Assembly (NCBI GenBank): GCA_017620395.1
Contig: JAFZQJ010000020.1
Coordinates: forward strand, 1-64,000
Source of the DNA: Clostridia bacterium
Lineage (GTDB): Bacteria; Bacillota; Clostridia; Oscillospirales; RGIG8002
Length of the DNA stretch: 64,000 nucleotides
Direction of reading: 5' to 3'
The translations under genes were made by a program, and so were the position numbers. Shown here one piece after another: positions 41,510 through 51,834 of this stretch; position 1 is the stretch's first letter; each line of letters starts with the position of its first letter. Under the pieces are notes generated by a model that was not told where the DNA came from, ran no database searches, and saw only the letters and a list, made by a program, of their open reading frames with translations.

Positions 41510-44500
41510 ATGAAAAAAACACTTATCGGCAGCCGCGTTCTCGCGGTCGTTCTCGCGCTTGCGATGCTTATTACCTGCGCGGGCGTACTGCCGCTCGGAC
41601 TGATCGCGTCCGCGGCGGCTCCGGGTTTTGACGGCTACCTTTACAACGGCGACTTTGAGACCGGCGACATGTCGAACTGGTCGATCCTTTACGGCAATAT
41701 GTCGATAGTTGAAGGCGGTCATAACGGCAGCGGATACGCGCTGAAGGTCGCGGGAAGTCAATGGTCCTGCATCTATCAGGCCGTGCAGATCGAGCCGAAC
41801 ACGGACTACCGCCTCTCGGGCTGGGTGAAGCGCGTTTCCGGCACCGGCGCTCACTACCTTTACGCGAAGGGCAGCGACGGCGCGAATATAAGCGCCATCA
41901 ACGGCACGAAGCAGTATTTCAAGTATACCGATTCCGACTGGGTGTATCACAAGTGGGAGTTCAATTCCGGCAGTTATACCAGCGTTGAACCGCGTATTAC
42001 GATAGAAGACGCCAACTCCGTTTTTCTCTATGACGATATCAAGCTCGAGCCGCTGCCGAAGCCGAGTAACGACGGGTTCATCTCCAACGGCGACTTTGAG
42101 CTCGGCGAGTTCGGCGCGTGGAGCAAGGCGAACACCTGCTCCATAGTCGAAGGCGGCCACGACGGCAGCGGCTACTGCGCGAGAGTCGCGGGCAGCGCGT
42201 GGTCGAAGATCCAGCAGAACGTCACCGTCGAACCGAACACGGACTACCGCCTCTCCGGATGGGTGAAACGCGAAGCGGGCGCCGGAGCGCACTATTTCAA
42301 CGCCAAGGGCAACAACTCCGCCGCCTCCTCTCTTACCACGCTCAACAAAACGAGCCCGTGGCACAGATACGCCGCCCCCGTCTGGGTGTGGCACGTCTGG
42401 GATTTCAACAGCGGCGACAACACTTCGATCAATATCCGCGTGGATATCGAGGACGCCGCGTCCGTCTGCCTCTACGACGACATTACTCTCCGCAAGCTGA
42501 CCGCCTCCGATAAGGCGGGCTATATCAATAACGGCGACTTCGAGGCGGGCACACCGAACGGCTGGCAGCCGAACAGCACTTCGTCGATCGTTTCCGGCGG
42601 TTTCGGCGGCAGCAATTACGCCATGAAGGTCGACGGCTTCGCCAAACAGTATATCCGCGTCGACTCCATGAGCGATTACCGCGTGACCGCGCAGGTGAAG
42701 CGCGTCAAAGGCTCCGGCAGAGGCGAGCTCCGCGTGCAGAAGGACGTGAACGTCTACGAGGCGATAAACGGCACGAGCGGCGTTTTCAGCAACGCTACGG
42801 ACGGCTGGGAGGAGCGCTCCTTCGAGTTCAACTCCGGCAGGACGACGCAGGTAACGCTGTTCCTCGCCACGCTCGACGCGGGCACGGTTTACGCATTCGA
42901 CAACGTGACCGTTGAGAAGATAGCGAAGGTCGAGCCCGACTATTCAGACGTTCTCAAGGGCGACGTCGACCTCAACGGCGAGGTCAACGCCGACGACCTC
43001 GAGCTTATCCGCGACCTCGGCGGTACCGCCGAAGGCGCCGCCGCATACGCTGCGGATATGAACTGCGACGGGCGCGTCACCCCTGACGATTTACAGATGC
43101 TCGACGATTATCTCGCGATGGGGGATAACGCGCTTATGGCGCTCTACCCGACGCAGGGCGAGACCGTCGCGAACGGCAACTGGCAGATAGACGAGCTGCT
43201 TCACGATTACTACCCCGGCAAGTCGGACGACTACTCCGGCATCTACTTCGGAATGGGATCGCACACCGACGCGTACGAACGCGACCCGGTCGTGCTGCGC
43301 TGGATCAGCCGCGCTCCGCAGGAGACCTATACCGTGCGCCTGACGAGCGACGTTGATCCCGTAACCGGGAACGCGGACTTCTCGAACGCGAAGGAATATA
43401 CCGTGCAGGGCACGGAGCTTTCGCTTCAGAATCTGCTTGTCGATACCTGGTACGTCTGGCAGGTCGAAGGCGGCGGAAGCGTCAGCAGCGGCGTTTTCTA
43501 CACCGCCGACACCGTCCGCACCCTCAGCATAGACGGCGTCACGAACACCCGCGACCTCGGCGGCTGGAAGACTATCGACGGCAAATACCGCGTCAAATAC
43601 GGCGTCGCCTACCGCGGCGCGGAGATGGACGACGTCACCGCGGCGGGCATCGCGGCGGCCGCGGGCCTCGGCATAAAGACCGACGTCGACCTGCGCGGCA
43701 GAGGGTCGAACACCGGCTCTCCGCTCGGCGCGGACGTCAACTGGTACCTCTCCGGCGAATACGGCGGAGCGATGTACTACAACTCCGAGAAGACGACGAT
43801 ATCCGACCTGACCAGCGTCTACGTTCAGGGAACGGTCAACGCGCTCCGCGCCTTCACAGACGCGGATAACTTCCCGGCGTACTTCCACTGCACCTACGGC
43901 CGCGACCGCACCGGAACTCTCGCGATGTTCCTGCTCGGCATCTGCGGCGTTTCGCTCGACGATATTCTGAAGGACTACGAAATGACCTTCCTGACCGAGT
44001 TCGCCGGCGGCACGGGCCGCACGATCACGGCTTATGAAGGAATAACGAAAACGGCGAAGTGGCTCATCGACAACTACGCGCCCGGCGGAACGCTGAAGCA
44101 GGGCTGCGAGGGATACCTCCGCGCGGTCGGACTGACCGACGGCGAGATGGACGCCATCCGGGCGAACCTCCTCGAGCGCGTCGCGGACGTTACCGGCATC
44201 GAGGTAACGCCTCCGACTAAGGTTTCGTACGTCGAAGGCAGGGAAGAGCTCGACCTTGCGGGCGGAAAGCTCACCGTCAGTTACAGCGACGGCGACAGCG
44301 AGGTGATAGACCTTACCGCCGGCATGGTCAGCGGCTTCGACAACACCGCCTTCGGTACGCAGACTCTGACGGTCAGGTATAACGGCTTTACCGCGTCTTT
44401 CGATATCGAGATAGTCGCCAACCTCTTCGACGTTGACGGCGACGGTGAAGTCACCGTCGCGGACGCGCTTGCGGCGCTCCGCGCGGCGATCGGGCTTACT

Positions 44501-44605
44501 CAGCCCGAGGGACCGGCGTTCAGATCCGCGGACGTCGACGGGGACGGAGCGATAACTGTTTCCGACGCGCTGCGCATCCTGCGGAAAGCCGCGGGGCTCG
44601 TATGA
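41510..44605 (+). CDS. Secreted dockerin-bearing HCx5R phosphatase with three CBM-like modules (paralogue 5)
   Basis: 1031 residues. The order is signal peptide (about 1-38), three CBM-like modules (about 40-183, 186-340, 343-478), and a central dockerin-like pair (about 483-545; GDVDLNGEVNADDLEL and MNCDGRVTPDDLQM). A phosphatase domain follows with VTNTRDLGGW and HCTYGRDRTGT (catalytic Cys 794), then one Ig-like module (about 890-968) and a C-terminal dockerin (about 970-1031). CBMs 2 and 3, the central dockerin and the next 120 residues are very close to paralogue 2, while the N-terminal CBM resembles paralogues 1 and 3. The gene therefore looks like a mosaic. It has its own promoter and ends before a bidirectional terminator. 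Confidence 0.9.
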   Translation: MKKTLIGSRVLAVVLALAMLITCAGVLPLGLIASAAAPGFDGYLYNGDFETGDMSNWSILYGNMSIVEGGHNGSGYALKVAGSQWSCIYQAVQIEPNTDYRLSGWVKRVSGTGAHYLYAKGSDGANISAINGTKQYFKYTDSDWVYHKWEFNSGSYTSVEPRITIEDANSVFLYDDIKLEPLPKPSNDGFISNGDFELGEFGAWSKANTCSIVEGGHDGSGYCARVAGSAWSKIQQNVTVEPNTDYRLSGWVKREAGAGAHYFNAKGNNSAASSLTTLNKTSPWHRYAAPVWVWHVWDFNSGDNTSINIRVDIEDAASVCLYDDITLRKLTASDKAGYINNGDFEAGTPNGWQPNSTSSIVSGGFGGSNYAMKVDGFAKQYIRVDSMSDYRVTAQVKRVKGSGRGELRVQKDVNVYEAINGTSGVFSNATDGWEERSFEFNSGRTTQVTLFLATLDAGTVYAFDNVTVEKIAKVEPDYSDVLKGDVDLNGEVNADDLELIRDLGGTAEGAAAYAADMNCDGRVTPDDLQMLDDYLAMGDNALMALYPTQGETVANGNWQIDELLHDYYPGKSDDYSGIYFGMGSHTDAYERDPVVLRWISRAPQETYTVRLTSDVDPVTGNADFSNAKEYTVQGTELSLQNLLVDTWYVWQVEGGGSVSSGVFYTADTVRTLSIDGVTNTRDLGGWKTIDGKYRVKYGVAYRGAEMDDVTAAGIAAAAGLGIKTDVDLRGRGSNTGSPLGADVNWYLSGEYGGAMYYNSEKTTISDLTSVYVQGTVNALRAFTDADNFPAYFHCTYGRDRTGTLAMFLLGICGVSLDDILKDYEMTFLTEFAGGTGRTITAYEGITKTAKWLIDNYAPGGTLKQGCEGYLRAVGLTDGEMDAIRANLLERVADVTGIEVTPPTKVSYVEGREELDLAGGKLTVSYSDGDSEVIDLTAGMVSGFDNTAFGTQTLTVRYNGFTASFDIEIVANLFDVDGDGEVTVADALAALRAAIGLTQPEGPAFRSADVDGDGAITVSDALRILRKAAGLV

Positions 44606-44701
44606 TTCCGCGCCTTACGCGGTCGACCGCAAGGATGCGTAATCATCCTGCGCAGCTTTCGCCGCTTCTCCGAAACGATCGTATCGCAGAATAAAAAACA
44701 G

Positions 44702-44730
44702 CCCCCGAATCGAGAGATTCGGGGGTCGTT
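44702..44730. terminator. Bidirectional terminator between paralogue 5 and groEL
   Basis: A perfect 10-bp stem CCCCCGAATC / GATTCGGGGG with loop GAGA lies between an A-run on the left (a T-run for the minus strand) and a T-rich stretch on the right. It serves the convergent paralogue 5 and groEL transcripts. Confidence 0.92.
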
Positions 44731-44763
44731 TATTTATATTCGCCTGTATCCTGTCGCTTCGGC

Positions 44764-46407
<1,644 letters not shown>

Positions 46408-46413
46408 TTAAGC

Positions 46414-46698
46414 TTATTTGACAACGGCGAGAATGTCGGACTGGCGGACGATGATATACTCTTCGCCGTCGAGCTTGATCTCGGTGCCTGAATACTTGGA
46501 GGTGATGACCTTGTCGCCCTTGGCGACCTGCATGACGACCTCCTTGCCCTCGACCATACCGCCGGGGCCGACCTCGATGACTTCGGCGACCTGGGGCTTC
46601 TCCTTGGCGGAGCCGGGCAGCACGATGCCGCTCTTGGTGGTTTCTTCCTGCTCGGTCATTTTCAGAACGACTCTGTCGAGCAACGGAACGATTTTCAT
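46414..46698 (-). CDS. groES: Co-chaperonin GroES (Hsp10)
   Basis: The 94-residue lid protein of the GroEL chamber starts MKIVPLLDRVVLK. It has the mobile loop (EQEETTKSGIVLPGSAKEKPQ in pieces), the dome region, and the end DGEEYIIVRQSDILAVVK. The correct start is the ATG at 46696-46698, after AGGAGG. The CIRCE operator and promoter lie directly upstream. Confidence 0.97.
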   Translation of the reverse strand: MKIVPLLDRVVLKMTEQEETTKSGIVLPGSAKEKPQVAEVIEVGPGGMVEGKEVVMQVAKGDKVITSKYSGTEIKLDGEEYIIVRQSDILAVVK

Positions 46699-46730
46699 AT
46701 TATTTCCTCCTTTGAAGATTATTAACGCTG

Positions 46731-46757
46731 TTAGCACTCTTTACCTCCGAGTGCCAA
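46731..46757 (-). promoter_or_regulatory. CIRCE operator (HrcA binding site)
   Basis: TTAGCACTC, nine bases, GAGTGCCAA. This matches the CIRCE consensus TTAGCACTC-N9-GAGTGCTAA with one mismatch. It lies between the groES promoter and its ATG, so HrcA should repress the operon until heat stress. Confidence 0.95.
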
Positions 46758-46762
46758 ATGGT

Positions 46763-46791
46763 ATTTTAATACATTATTTACCAATTGGCAA
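46763..46791 (-). promoter_or_regulatory. groES-groEL promoter
   Basis: On the minus strand: TTGCCA (46791-46786), 17 bases, TAAAAT (46768-46763), immediately upstream of CIRCE. Confidence 0.82.
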
Positions 46792-46836
46792 GAGTTTATT
46801 GCAACTTTTCAAAAAAAATTAACATTTGGGGGAGGT

Positions 46837-46880
46837 CTGTCATCCTGAGCGGAGCGGCGAAGCCGCGAAGTCGAAGGATC
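46837..46880 (+). repeat. Palindromic intergenic repeat, copy A
   Basis: TGTCATCCTGAGCGGAGC, a short internal hairpin (GCGGC..GCCGC), then GAAGTCGAAGGATC. This is a widespread intergenic repeat type. Four copies lie in this gap (A and B forward, C and D reversed). Confidence 0.8.
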
Positions 46881-46902
46881 TCACGCAGCGCAGCGGTCGG
46901 CC

Positions 46903-46948
46903 TGTCATCCTGAGCGAAGCGGCTGAAAGCCGCGAAGTCGAAGGATCC
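46903..46948 (+). repeat. Palindromic intergenic repeat, copy B
   Basis: It has the same ends as copy A (TGTCATCCTGAGCGAAGC ... GAAGTCGAAGGATCC) with a slightly longer central arm. Confidence 0.8.
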
Positions 46949-47049
46949 TAAAGAAAACGGTTATACATAAACAAAGGTGTGTATTCGGAGCAGACGGTAA
47001 ATCGCCGATTCCGAATACACACTTTTTCTTTTACACTGCCGTTCCTTCA

Positions 47050-47085
47050 GGATCCTTCGACTCGCTGCGCTCGCTCAGGATGACA
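47050..47085 (-). repeat. Palindromic intergenic repeat, copy C
   Basis: Inverted relative to A and B: GGATCCTTCGACTCGC ... GCTCAGGATGACA on the plus strand. Confidence 0.8.
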
Positions 47086-47098
47086 AAAGGAAACGCGG

Positions 47099-47137
47099 GA
47101 TCCTTCGACTCCGCCTCCGGCTCCGCTCAGGATGGCG
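47099..47137 (-). repeat. Palindromic intergenic repeat, copy D
   Basis: Inverted like copy C: GGGATCCTTCGACTCC ... GCTCAGGATGGC. The rest of the gap between groES and the next gene (46758-47240) holds no gene, only these repeats and two promoters. Confidence 0.75.
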
Positions 47138-47163
47138 CGCGCCTGCTTTTTCCGTTTTTCCCA

Positions 47164-47192
47164 TTGACCGCGGGGCAAATCCGTGATACAAT
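47164..47192 (+). promoter_or_regulatory. Promoter of the 1497-residue dockerin protein gene
   Basis: TTGACC (47164-47169), 17 bases, TACAAT (47187-47192). Spacing and -35 box match paralogue 1 of the phosphatase cluster, but no leader hairpin follows. Confidence 0.82.
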
Positions 47193-47240
47193 AAATATAA
47201 TTATAAGCATAACCCCAACCTACTAAGGAGGGCGCCCCAT

Positions 47241-50200
47241 ATGAAAAAACACGTATCCAAACTCATTTCCGCTATCCTCGCGCTGACGATGCTGCTCGGC
47301 CTGCTGCCGACGGCGTTCATCACCGCGTCCGCGGCGACGACGGAGTCTTACGGCATCTCCATCGCCGGCGTGCTTGTCACGGACGCTAACAAAGACGACG
47401 TCCTCGGCGACGGCGCGTTCAGCTTCAGTCCCGATAACAATGAGCTTTTCATTTACAAAAGCTATAACTATAACGGCGACAAGCTTATTGACAACTGGGG
47501 CGGCAATCTTATTATCTACACCACCGCGTTCGACCCGACGCTTTCCGCGAGCGGCGTCGTCGTCAACTCGAGCAAGGACGTCAAATTAATGGGTCCCGGC
47601 ATGCTGACGCTGCACAGCGACTATTCCTCCTGCGTCCACGCGGAGGACAAGGTGAAGATCACCCTGTCCGAAGCCCGCATCACCGTCGGCGGCAAATACG
47701 GCTTCACAGGCACGAACGGGCCCACCAACGAAAAGATCGTCTTCGACCGGAGCTTCCTTGACGGCATGACGGACGAGGGATCCGTTTACGGCTTCCGCGG
47801 CGGCGTAACGATAACCGGCTGCGATCTGCTGGCTCCGACGCACGCGGCGGTCAGGGAAGGCTCCATAGTCGCCGGCAACGGCACCTCGCCGGCATCCTGG
47901 GTCACCATCGCCATCGAATACGACCTCTGGATCGCGGGTTTCCGCGTGAATAACGGCAACGCGCCCGACGTTACGGGCGACGGCGTCTTTGAGTTCGACG
48001 CCGATACGAACGTCCTCACCATTCGCGGCAATTACGATTTCACTTATCCGGACGCGGGCGATAAGCTTATATACAGCGATATCAGAGACGGTTTGAAGAT
48101 CAACGTCACATTGGACTCCAAGCTCACCACGGATTGTTCGTACGCGATCAAATCGGACTGGGATCTGACGATCACCGGCAGGGGCAAACTGACTGTAGAG
48201 AGTACGTACAGCTGCATTTATATGCCGTGGGGATCGACCTTGACGATCGACCACGCGAACCTCGACATGACCACATCCAATTACGCCATCCGCGGCAGCA
48301 GCCGGATGGGCACGAGCCTCGCCGTTATCGAAAGCACCGTGCGTATGGATTCGGATGGCGGCGCCATATACGATTTCCGCAATATAACCCTCACCGACTG
48401 CGAGATAACGTATCCGTATTTCCCGCGCATCAAGGACGGCGCCGTGCGTGACAGCGAAGGCAACGTCGAGAAAGACGTCACCATCGAACCGAAGGTCGTC
48501 TACGGCTTCACCGTCGCGGGCGTCGAGGTCACGAGCTTAAACATGAAGCACATCCTCGGCGGAAACAATATCGACGCGACGTATTCGCCCTCGACCAACG
48601 AGCTTATCCTCCGCGGCGATATCAGATATGACGGCGTCGTTATCGGAAACACCTCCTGCGAAGGCCTGACTATATACACGGTCGGCGACGTCACCCTGAC
48701 CGGCAAGTCGAACGCCTCCGATATCGTCGCCTTCGTCGATACGAGGATCGCCGGCCCCGGCAATCTGAAGCTCGTCGGCGGGCAGATAGGGATCAACGTG
48801 AAGGACGGCGCGACGCTCACCGTTGACGATACCGAGCTCAGCATCGCCGCGAGCGGATACGGCATCTACGGCAATAACACCGCGTCCGTCGAGTTCAAAT
48901 ACTGCACCGTCACCGCGGCGTCCGCGTCCGGCGCGGTGCGCAACTTCAGCTCCGTCACCCTCGACGGATGCGGGATCGATCAGCCCTCCTACGGCAGAGT
49001 GCTGAACGGCAACATCGTCGGCGGCGACAACTCCCCCGCGAAAGCCGTTTCAATAATCGGCAAATATAATCTCTGGATATGCGGCATTCAGGTGACCACG
49101 CTCAACAAGGATGACTTTTCCGGGACCTTTTCTTACGACGCCCGCAACAAGACACTGTTCATATATAAGGGCGCGACCGTCAACGGCCAGACCATGATCC
49201 GCGCCGCCGTTCCGGGCCTCACCATACAGGCCCCGGACGAGTTATGCGAGCTGCGCGCCGACGGCGCGGGCAACGCGGCGCTCCTCGTTGAGGCGGATAC
49301 CACCATCAAGGGAACGGACGCGCTTCAGCTCCGCGGAGAGTCAATCGGCATCCGCGTGAGCAAAGGCGCGACGCTCACCTTCGATAAGGCGTACGTCAAC
49401 GTATGGGGCGGCAGCAGCGGCATCGAGGGTCTGAACAGCGAAAAGCTCGTCATCAAAGACAGCTGGGTGGCTTCTCAGGCGTCTTACGCCGTTCTCAACT
49501 TCAAATCGATCACGCTTGAAAACAGCAACATTCTCCGTCCCTCGGGCGGCAAGATCGTCGACGGCTCCGTGCGGAACGAGGATAACTCCTACGCCGATGA
49601 AGTGGCGTTCGAGCCCAGGGGTTTCAAGGTCTGGGTCAGCGGCAGACAGGTGAACACCCGCAACAAGGACGACGTCTACGGCGACGGCACCGTCCGCTTC
49701 TACGAGGCGGGCGAATACGAGCCGTCCGAGCTGGATTTGGAATACGGCCTTGACGCGTTGTGGTTCCGCAGCACCCCGGTTCTGGTGCTGGATAACTACA
49801 GGCCCACGGGCCTCCGGGGCGAGGACTGGCATGAAGACGGTGACTGCTCCGCGCAGCTTTACCTCGACGAAGAGCGCCTCTTCATCGTTCTTAAGGGCGA
49901 GAACGTCCTTCCTTACGCCTGCGGCGACGACGAGGACGAATACCATCCCCACGGTATCTTCACAGGCTTCGGCGAAAAGTATATACGCTTCATCGGCGAC
50001 GGTTCCCTGACGACGGACGCGAGATACTACGACCGTTACGGGCTCTACGGCGAGGGCACGAATATCTATTTCTGCGAAGAGGTTGAGGTTTCGCTGACCG
50101 GCGCTCACGGCGCGAAGCTTGTGTTCAACGATATGACGCCGTGTATTTCGGTGGAAGACAACGCCAAGTTGACATGCGTCGCCACGCAGACTGACAGCGG

Positions 50201-51734
50201 TTACGACTGGGCGGCGCTCGACTGCGCCGATCTGGATCTCAGCGGTCACGCCGAGCTTCTTTGCTACACTACATTCAACGGAGAGGCAATCGATACCTGG
50301 GGACGCAGTTACTTCTCAGTTTCAAACGATTATTACGATATCGGGATCCTGAAGCAGGGAGAATACCTGCCCGGCTCTATTCACGGTACGCAGAAGGAAC
50401 CCTACAAGCCCGAGCTTGGCATCAACATCTCCGGCGGTACCGATGAGAGCGAATGCCGCTACGTCAGCATAAAGTGCGTTCCCACATACGCGACGGGCGC
50501 CCAGTTTGCGAGCGAAAACTATACCGTCACTCCGCAAAGGAACGACGTGTACGCGGGCGTGCAGCTGCGGCCGTTTGAAGCGCCGGATATCTATGATTAC
50601 GGCATCGTCTTTGAATCCTCCGATCCCTCGATCGTTTCGTTTACGCCGGGCAAGAGCAGCCGTGTGATCTACCTCCACGGCTGGCAGAACGGCACCGTCA
50701 CGGTGACCGCCACCGTTCCCGGCGGCGCGACCGCGACCTGCACCGTCACGGCGTCCGGCTTCGAGAACGAGCCGAAGCCGATAAGCGAGATCCGCGTCAA
50801 CGGCTACCATAACCCGATAATCGGGGAAAAGGTGAGGGATAACATCGATGGCATCTCCCTGCCTTCCGGCGCGGGATATGAGTTCGATGAACTGTTCTGG
50901 TACGACTCCTATTATGATGAAGGAATGCCGTCCGGCGAGGTATTTGAGGAGCTTCCGCATTTAAGGTCCCCCGGCAGGTATCAACTGTGTATGTGGTTCG
51001 TTGCCAAAGAGGGATATGTTTTCAACCCCTACGCGCTCCCCGAGATCACGATGCCCGGCTATGACGCGGAGATCACCGACGTGGAGCTTTACGACGACGT
51101 GCTTTACGTTCTCACGGATTATATCGCGGCGGAGGAGCCGTATCGCGAGACGATAACCTCGGTGCAGATAAACGGTTTTGAAAGGCCGAAGGCGGGCGAG
51201 ACCGCTATTTCCAACATTCTCAAGCTCTCGGTGCCATCCGGCGCGCCGTATACCATAACCGACGTTGAATGGGTGACGTACGCCGACGACGTCAGCGGCA
51301 ACGGATTCTTCAGCGCCCGCGAGCTTGATAATCACGACGTTTTTGAAGACGGCGAAGAGTACTGGCTGAGGGTGTATCTCGCGCCGAAGGAGGGATACCG
51401 CTTCGACTATGACGAGATCGAAGACGTCAAGGGCATGCACTACGAAGACGGGTGGGTAGACGATGACGGCGTCTATTGCGCCTTTAGCGAGAACTTCACT
51501 GTCGGCGCGTTTATGTACGGCGATATGGACGACGACGGCGAGATCACCGTTTACGACGCGCTTATGGCGCTCCGCATCGCCGCGAAGCTCGCGAATGCGA
51601 CCGATCATGATTATCTGGTCGGCGACGTCGACGGCGACGACGAGATCACCGTTTACGACGCGCTGATGATATTGAGAGTCGCCGCGAAGCTCGCGGTTCC
51701 GGATTCGCTCGTTCCGGTGCCACATATAAGATGA
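47241..51734 (+). CDS. Large secreted repeat protein with C-terminal dockerin
   Basis: 1497 residues. A signal peptide (1-31, ending TASAA) is followed by five ~190-residue repeats starting near residues 37, 228, 422, 610 and 795. Each opens with the pattern Y-x-L/F-x-I/V-A/S-G-x-x-V-T-x-x-N-K-D-D-V-x-G-D-G and a D-x-x-x-N-x-L-x-I strand, then short beta-helix-like turns (ATLTVDDTELSI). A BIG_2-like module (about 1095-1180) and two related modules beginning ISEIRVNGYHNP and ITSVQINGFERP (about 1181 and 1304) follow. The last 70 residues are a type I dockerin (GDMDDDGEITVYDALMALRI, GDVDGDDEITVYDALMILRV). No catalytic motif is evident; adhesion or glycan binding is plausible. The Shine-Dalgarno is AAGGAGG. 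Confidence 0.88.
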   Translation: MKKHVSKLISAILALTMLLGLLPTAFITASAATTESYGISIAGVLVTDANKDDVLGDGAFSFSPDNNELFIYKSYNYNGDKLIDNWGGNLIIYTTAFDPTLSASGVVVNSSKDVKLMGPGMLTLHSDYSSCVHAEDKVKITLSEARITVGGKYGFTGTNGPTNEKIVFDRSFLDGMTDEGSVYGFRGGVTITGCDLLAPTHAAVREGSIVAGNGTSPASWVTIAIEYDLWIAGFRVNNGNAPDVTGDGVFEFDADTNVLTIRGNYDFTYPDAGDKLIYSDIRDGLKINVTLDSKLTTDCSYAIKSDWDLTITGRGKLTVESTYSCIYMPWGSTLTIDHANLDMTTSNYAIRGSSRMGTSLAVIESTVRMDSDGGAIYDFRNITLTDCEITYPYFPRIKDGAVRDSEGNVEKDVTIEPKVVYGFTVAGVEVTSLNMKHILGGNNIDATYSPSTNELILRGDIRYDGVVIGNTSCEGLTIYTVGDVTLTGKSNASDIVAFVDTRIAGPGNLKLVGGQIGINVKDGATLTVDDTELSIAASGYGIYGNNTASVEFKYCTVTAASASGAVRNFSSVTLDGCGIDQPSYGRVLNGNIVGGDNSPAKAVSIIGKYNLWICGIQVTTLNKDDFSGTFSYDARNKTLFIYKGATVNGQTMIRAAVPGLTIQAPDELCELRADGAGNAALLVEADTTIKGTDALQLRGESIGIRVSKGATLTFDKAYVNVWGGSSGIEGLNSEKLVIKDSWVASQASYAVLNFKSITLENSNILRPSGGKIVDGSVRNEDNSYADEVAFEPRGFKVWVSGRQVNTRNKDDVYGDGTVRFYEAGEYEPSELDLEYGLDALWFRSTPVLVLDNYRPTGLRGEDWHEDGDCSAQLYLDEERLFIVLKGENVLPYACGDDEDEYHPHGIFTGFGEKYIRFIGDGSLTTDARYYDRYGLYGEGTNIYFCEEVEVSLTGAHGAKLVFNDMTPCISVEDNAKLTCVATQTDSGYDWAALDCADLDLSGHAELLCYTTFNGEAIDTWGRSYFSVSNDYYDIGILKQGEYLPGSIHGTQKEPYKPELGINISGGTDESECRYVSIKCVPTYATGAQFASENYTVTPQRNDVYAGVQLRPFEAPDIYDYGIVFESSDPSIVSFTPGKSSRVIYLHGWQNGTVTVTATVPGGATATCTVTASGFENEPKPISEIRVNGYHNPIIGEKVRDNIDGISLPSGAGYEFDELFWYDSYYDEGMPSGEVFEELPHLRSPGRYQLCMWFVAKEGYVFNPYALPEITMPGYDAEITDVELYDDVLYVLTDYIAAEEPYRETITSVQINGFERPKAGETAISNILKLSVPSGAPYTITDVEWVTYADDVSGNGFFSARELDNHDVFEDGEEYWLRVYLAPKEGYRFDYDEIEDVKGMHYEDGWVDDDGVYCAFSENFTVGAFMYGDMDDDGEITVYDALMALRIAAKLANATDHDYLVGDVDGDDEITVYDALMILRVAAKLAVPDSLVPVPHIR

Positions 51735-51786
51735 CCGCAGGCGGCGTCCCGTAGGGACGGTTTCGACCGCCCGCGCTGAAAAAACC

Positions 51787-51818
51787 GAAAAACGCCTCCC
51801 GCGAGGGAGGCGTTTTCT
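51787..51818. terminator. Bidirectional terminator
   Basis: A 12-bp stem AAAACGCCTCCC / GGGAGGCGTTTT with loop GCGA has A-run and T-run flanks. It serves the convergent dockerin-protein and carboxypeptidase genes. Confidence 0.93.
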
Positions 51819-51834
51819 CATGCTTTTCTTTGCG

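Noticed and set aside
46837-47137. Repeat group between groES and the dockerin gene as a CRISPR array
   Set aside because: Only four copies are present, in both orientations, with unequal spacing and no cas genes. They are palindromic intergenic repeats.
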